Assembly (NCBI GenBank): GCA_947346365.1
Contig: CANAAV010000003.1
Span: 62,001 to 126,000 of the forward strand
Reading direction: 5' to 3'
Length of the DNA stretch: 64,000 bases
From: an uncultured Flavonifractor sp.
Lineage (GTDB): Bacteria > Bacillota > Clostridia > Oscillospirales > Oscillospiraceae
The notes beneath the pieces were generated by a model that did no database searches, was not told the origin of the DNA, and saw only the letters and a list, made by a program, of their open reading frames with translations. Below, piece after piece: positions 60,369-64,000 of the stretch. Position 1 is the stretch's first letter, and every line of letters begins with the position of its first letter. The position numbers and the translations under genes are program-made.

Positions 60369-61212
60369 CATATTCAAGCATTTTATACGCCCCCCGGCAC
60401 AGCTGTATCAGTTTCCAGACGCCAGCGAGCTGATGGAAGATGAGGAACTCCCCCCCGCGGCGGAACCGCCGCCTTTTGTGGAAGAAGCGGAGGTCGCTGC
60501 GGAGATGGAGGATGTCCCGGGACCGGAGATAGAGCCGGAACCGGAGGAAAATCCCATTACGTTTGCACAGATCCAGGCGGACAGTATTTTGGAGGACGCC
60601 CGCCGTCAAGCGGAGGCTTTTTTGGAGGAGGCCCGCCAGACTGCCCAGCAGGAGGCGGAGCAGGCCCGCACCGCCGCCCGGGAAGCAGGGCGGCAAGAGG
60701 GTTATTTACAAGGGATGACCCAGGCTATGGAGGAAGCCCGCCAGCAGGCTGAGGAACAGGCCCGCCGTCAGGAGGCGGAGGTAGAACAGTTTCTAGAGCG
60801 GGCGGGCGCGGAGCTGGACCGGCAGTTGGACCAGAATGTGACCGGACTGCGGGATTTGGCCCTGGCGATTGCGGAAAAAGTCGTGTGTGTGAGCTTAAAA
60901 AGCAGCGCCGATGTGATCTCCCGCATGATTCAGACGGCAGTGGATAAGCGTAAGCGGCGGGAATGGGTACATATTTACATCGCCGAGTGCGACGCCAAGC
61001 GCCTAAGCCAGATGCCGGCTTCCCTGTCGGCCACCTTGTCCGGACTGTCCGACCGAGTGCGGATTATCCCCATGGCGGACGATGAGTCGGGCACCTGCAT
61101 CATTGAGACCCCTGACGAGATTATTGACGCCAGCGCCGCCACCCAGCTGAATAATATTCGCGGCATACTGATGGATACCGCTTCCGGCGGAAGCAGCGGA
61201 AACCTGTTTTAG
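60361..61212 (+). CDS. fliH: Flagellar export regulator FliH
   Basis: 283 residues, TTG start overlapping fliG by 8 bases. The acidic N-terminus is followed by a long coiled coil (ADSILEDARRQAEAFLEEAR, AEEQARRQEAEVEQFLERAG) and the FliH/YscL C-terminal domain (LRDLALAIAEKVVC; then SATLSGLSDRVRIIPMAD). FliH binds the FliI ATPase and guides it to the export gate. Confidence 0.93.
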   Translation: MPNIFKHFIRPPAQLYQFPDASELMEDEELPPAAEPPPFVEEAEVAAEMEDVPGPEIEPEPEENPITFAQIQADSILEDARRQAEAFLEEARQTAQQEAEQARTAAREAGRQEGYLQGMTQAMEEARQQAEEQARRQEAEVEQFLERAGAELDRQLDQNVTGLRDLALAIAEKVVCVSLKSSADVISRMIQTAVDKRKRREWVHIYIAECDAKRLSQMPASLSATLSGLSDRVRIIPMADDESGTCIIETPDEIIDASAATQLNNIRGILMDTASGGSSGNLF

Positions 61213-61223
61213 AGGAGAAGCCC

Positions 61224-62531
61224 ATGTCCGTGTTCCAGCAGATGGCCAGGCAGGTATACAGCGCGGATACCTACAGCCTGACCGGGAAAATTGAAAATAT
61301 CGTGGGCATGTCCATTGAGGCCTCCGGCGGACACGCGGCGGTGGGGGACATCTGCCGCATTTATAACGGGGACTCCGGCGGGCAGGTGACGGCGGAAGTG
61401 GTGGGATTCAAGAACGATCACATTCTGCTGATGCCCTATTCGGACATGGCGGGTATCTCCGCGGGTAATTTTGTCCGCAACACCGGCACACAGCTCACTC
61501 TCCGGGTGGGAGAATTTCTCCGGGGACGCATTATCAACGCCTTGGGGCAGCCCATCGACGGAAAGGGCCCTTTTGAAGGGGGCACCCCCTACTGTGTAGG
61601 AGGCTCATACATCAATCCGCTGCAGCGCCCCCCGATTCGGGAGCGGATTCAGTTTGGCGTAAAGGCCATAGACGGCATGATTACCATTGGAAAGGGCCAG
61701 CGCATCGGCATATTTGCCGGTTCCGGCGTGGGGAAATCCACTTTGATGGGGATGATTGCCAAAAACGTCACCGCAGACATCAACGTCATCGCCCTGGTAG
61801 GCGAGCGCGGCCGCGAGGTGCTGGAATTCGTCCAGAAGGACTTGGGCGAGGAGGGCATGAAACGGTCTATTCTGGTGGTGGCTACCTCCGACCAGCCCGC
61901 TATGCTGCGGATGAAATGTCCCAGCGTGGCCACCGGCATTGCAGAGTATTTCCGGGACCAGGGGTACGACGTGCTGCTGATGATGGACTCTCTCACCCGC
62001 TTTGCCATGGCCCAGCGGGAGATTGGGCTGGCCATCGGGGAGCCGCCGGTTGCCAGGGGCTATACCCCTTCCATGTACGCGGAGATGCCTAAGCTGCTGG
62101 AGCGCAGCGGAAATTTCAGCCGGGGCTCCATTACCGGAGTGTATACGGTACTGGTGGAGGGCGACGACACCAACGAGCCCATTGCCGACACGGTTCGAGG
62201 CATTTTGGACGGTCATATTGTGCTCTCCCGGGCGCTGGCCCATGCCAACCACTATCCGGCCATCGACATAAGCGCCAGTATCTCCCGACTGATGGTGGAG
62301 ATTGTCTCCCAGGAGCACCGGAATTTATCCTCCCGTATTCGGGACATCATGAGCGTCTACGAAAAGAATGCGGATCTGGTGGCGATTGGCGCCTATAAGC
62401 CGGGAAGCAACCGGAAGCTGGATTTCGCCCTGACAAAAATTGACGCGGTAAATACATTTCTTACCCAAGATGTCAACGAGTCGTTCACTTATGAGCAGTG
62501 CCTGACCCAGATGGAAGAAATCTTAAAGTAA
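61224..62531 (+). CDS. fliI: Flagellum-specific ATP synthase FliI
   Basis: 435 residues. Walker A AGSGVGKST (about 164-172), Walker B DVLLMMDSLTRFA, and family-typical GERGREVLEFVQ and GYTPSMYAEMPKLLERSG. It is the ATPase of the flagellar type III export apparatus. ATG follows AGAGGAGAAGCCC. Confidence 0.97.
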   Translation: MSVFQQMARQVYSADTYSLTGKIENIVGMSIEASGGHAAVGDICRIYNGDSGGQVTAEVVGFKNDHILLMPYSDMAGISAGNFVRNTGTQLTLRVGEFLRGRIINALGQPIDGKGPFEGGTPYCVGGSYINPLQRPPIRERIQFGVKAIDGMITIGKGQRIGIFAGSGVGKSTLMGMIAKNVTADINVIALVGERGREVLEFVQKDLGEEGMKRSILVVATSDQPAMLRMKCPSVATGIAEYFRDQGYDVLLMMDSLTRFAMAQREIGLAIGEPPVARGYTPSMYAEMPKLLERSGNFSRGSITGVYTVLVEGDDTNEPIADTVRGILDGHIVLSRALAHANHYPAIDISASISRLMVEIVSQEHRNLSSRIRDIMSVYEKNADLVAIGAYKPGSNRKLDFALTKIDAVNTFLTQDVNESFTYEQCLTQMEEILK

Positions 62532-62557
62532 GGCGGTTGACTTGACGTGATATACAG

Positions 62558-63010
62558 ATGAAAAAGTTCAAGTTTTCTTTGGACACCGTTTTGGTCTACA
62601 AGCAGCAGGTGCTGGACGCGCTGCGGGGAGAACACGCAGTGATTCTAGCCCAAGTCCGGGAACAGGAACAGGTTTTGGAGGAAGTTTGGGGCCGCTACCG
62701 TTCCTGCGACGAGGAGTACCGGGAGCGAAAAATGGAAGGACTGACGATTGTGGAGGCTACGCTGTACCAGAACGGCCTGCGGGCGCTGGAACTGGAGATA
62801 CAGCGGGAAACCGACAAGCTGGAGGCTCTGCGCCGCAAGGAAGAGCAGAAACGCAGCGAAGTGGTGGAGGCCAAGAAGGATACCGCCAGCCTGGAAAAGC
62901 TCCGGGAGAAAAAGCTGGACCAGTACAACAAGGCTGTTCAAAAGGACGAGGAGACGGTGCTGGAGGAATTTGTGACAACGACACGCATCAATCAGGCGGC
63001 CAGCGCATAG
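62558..63010 (+). CDS. fliJ: Flagellar export chaperone FliJ
   Basis: 150 residues, almost all alpha-helical with heptads: FKFSLDTVLVYKQQVLDALRG at the N-terminus is the family mark (FxFxLxxVLxxK), and long charged helices follow. FliJ sits in the FliI ring and helps chaperone exchange. Confidence 0.92.
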   Translation: MKKFKFSLDTVLVYKQQVLDALRGEHAVILAQVREQEQVLEEVWGRYRSCDEEYRERKMEGLTIVEATLYQNGLRALELEIQRETDKLEALRRKEEQKRSEVVEAKKDTASLEKLREKKLDQYNKAVQKDEETVLEEFVTTTRINQAASA

Positions 63011-63095
63011 GCTGGCAAGACCGCTTTAAGACCCGGCCCAACCGGCGTGAGCCGTTTGGACATAGATATTACACGAAAAAGGAGGTGAACGAGAG

Positions 63096-64000
63096 ATGGA
63101 TCAGTTTCAAAACGGTATGCTGAACGTACTTCAGGGCATGATGAATCAGCTCCTGCCCGGGAAACCCAATGCGAAAAGTGAGAGCGTTGAGGACAGCGAG
63201 TTCCAGAAGCTGATGGAGCGTGCGCAGAACCCTCAGGATGTAGAGCAGCCCCAGCCGGCGAAGAAACCGCAGAGCGCGCAGGAACAAAAGGAGACGCCGA
63301 AGGCGCAAGCGCCTCAGAAGGAAAGCGCCCAGCAGCAGGCTCCGGTGAAATCTCAGGCGCTGGAGGAGACTGCCGAGCAGGAACGGATGCTCATGGTTGC
63401 TATGCAGACGCTGCAAAATCCGCAGATTGTGGAGGACACCGCCGTTTTGACGGAGAATGGGCCGGAAGCTGCGGTAGTGCTGGCAGAACTGCCGGTAGAT
63501 GGACAGAACCTGCTACAGGCGGATGCCCAGCCTCAGATTCAGAATCAAGCGGAGGGCCTGCTGGAGGATGTGACCGCGGAGCTTCAAGGCGAGGCGGCGC
63601 CCCAGGAGGAATTTGTCCAGACGGTGGAAACCGCCGCCGCCGCCGGACCGGAGGCGGAAGTCCAGACGCAGCAGCCGTCCGAACAGCGGGCCGAGAGAAT
63701 TCAGGTGGAGACCGCCCCGGAGGAAGCCGCCGGGGAAGACGACGCCCAGACAGCGGACATGGATGCTGCCGGCGAGATGCAGACTGTGTTCCGGGATCTG
63801 GAGGCCGCCCCGATCAAGGTGAGCGATACCGCCGCCATGCCGGAAGAGAACAGCCAGACGCCCGACGTAAGACAGCAGGTGGAGCAGGGACTGGTTCGTG
63901 CCTTAGCGCAGGGGGAAAGTCGGGTACAGATCGACCTGACCCCGGAGCATTTGGGCAGCGTGCGGGTGGAGATTACCCATACCGCCGACGGCGCACTTCA
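63096..64000 (+). CDS. fliK: Flagellar hook-length control protein FliK (cut by window end)
   Basis: At least 301 codons remain open to the window end. GGAGG lies upstream of ATG 63096. The N-terminal 255 residues are a Gln/Ala/Pro/Glu-rich ruler-like region; the C-terminal domain begins at about 265 with the QIDLTPEHLGSVRVEI motif typical of FliK. It measures hook length and switches export specificity. The gene continues beyond the window. Confidence 0.93.
   Translation, partial: MDQFQNGMLNVLQGMMNQLLPGKPNAKSESVEDSEFQKLMERAQNPQDVEQPQPAKKPQSAQEQKETPKAQAPQKESAQQQAPVKSQALEETAEQERMLMVAMQTLQNPQIVEDTAVLTENGPEAAVVLAELPVDGQNLLQADAQPQIQNQAEGLLEDVTAELQGEAAPQEEFVQTVETAAAAGPEAEVQTQQPSEQRAERIQVETAPEEAAGEDDAQTADMDAAGEMQTVFRDLEAAPIKVSDTAAMPEENSQTPDVRQQVEQGLVRALAQGESRVQIDLTPEHLGSVRVEITHTADGAL

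Overview
The window looks like a chromosomal segment of a GC-rich, motile, spore-forming Firmicute, most likely of the Oscillospiraceae type (Oscillibacter, Flavonifractor and relatives). The grounds are both dipicolinate synthase subunits (spore core), S-layer-homology (SLH) surface proteins, a clostridial-style ethanolamine operon, a WYL regulator, two PilZ proteins, a chemotaxis operon and a flagellar basal-body operon. The genus is an inference. No tRNA, rRNA, CRISPR array, transposase or phage gene was seen.

Layout. 1-1356: end of an MmcQ/YjbR gene, a HExxH protein of the SprA-related type, then a palindrome-rich repeat between two hairpins. 1448-13009 (+): ethanolamine-utilisation microcompartment operon in the order eutG-like, eutA, eutB, eutC, eutL, eutE, eutM, eutT, pduL, a small protein, eutN, eutH, eutQ. 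EutH imports ethanolamine and EutBC (B12 supplied by EutT, reactivated by EutA) splits it to acetaldehyde and ammonia. EutE, PduL and EutG handle the aldehyde inside a shell of EutL, EutM and EutN. 13059-14521 (-): dpaAB. 14774-15952 (-): SLH plus CAP-domain secreted protein. 16193-20336 (+): a methyltransferase and a 28-repeat Sel1 protein. 20399-23103 (-): rlmH, walJ/yycJ, murA. 23605-27988 (+): PocR/AraC regulator and a carbohydrate-type ABC importer without its ATPase. 28310-34758 (-): MacAB-like export operon ending in an SLH protein. 35247-37573: NlpC/P60 hydrolase, WYL regulator, frameshifted GNAT gene. 37679-43989 (-): cheA-cheW-cheR-cheB-MCP. 44084-46481 (+): FliK-like protein, FlhB C-terminal homologue, PilZ protein. 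46600-55008 (+): two very large SLH surface proteins. 55059-55748: second PilZ protein. 56310-64000 (+): flgB-flgC-fliE-fliF-fliG-fliH-fliI-fliJ-fliK (cut by the window edge).

The most unusual signal is a set of short (about 150-215 bp) inserts made of strings of small palindromes, each bracketed by a direct duplication of the neighbouring host sequence. One lies at the start of eutA, where 46 bp of the gene head is duplicated. One lies at the end of eutC, where about 70 bp of the gene tail is duplicated. One lies between two near-copies of a terminator after the ABC importer, and a more diverged case lies before eutG. In every case the intact gene or terminator survives, so these look like elements that arrive together with a copy of the gene end they touch. 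Two of them (1101-1314 and 28049-28241) are clearly related in sequence, and related pieces occur near 14621 and 35180.

Other points worth attention: EutM carried as the C-terminal part of a longer ORF with a strong internal start; no eutVW, eutS or eutP in the operon; a triplet higher-order repeat in the Sel1 protein; a CZB-like 3His/1Cys set in the predicted outside domain of the chemoreceptor; a cheB gene whose only well-placed start codon is ATC; and an AT-rich, three-fold repeated region upstream of the flagellar operon.
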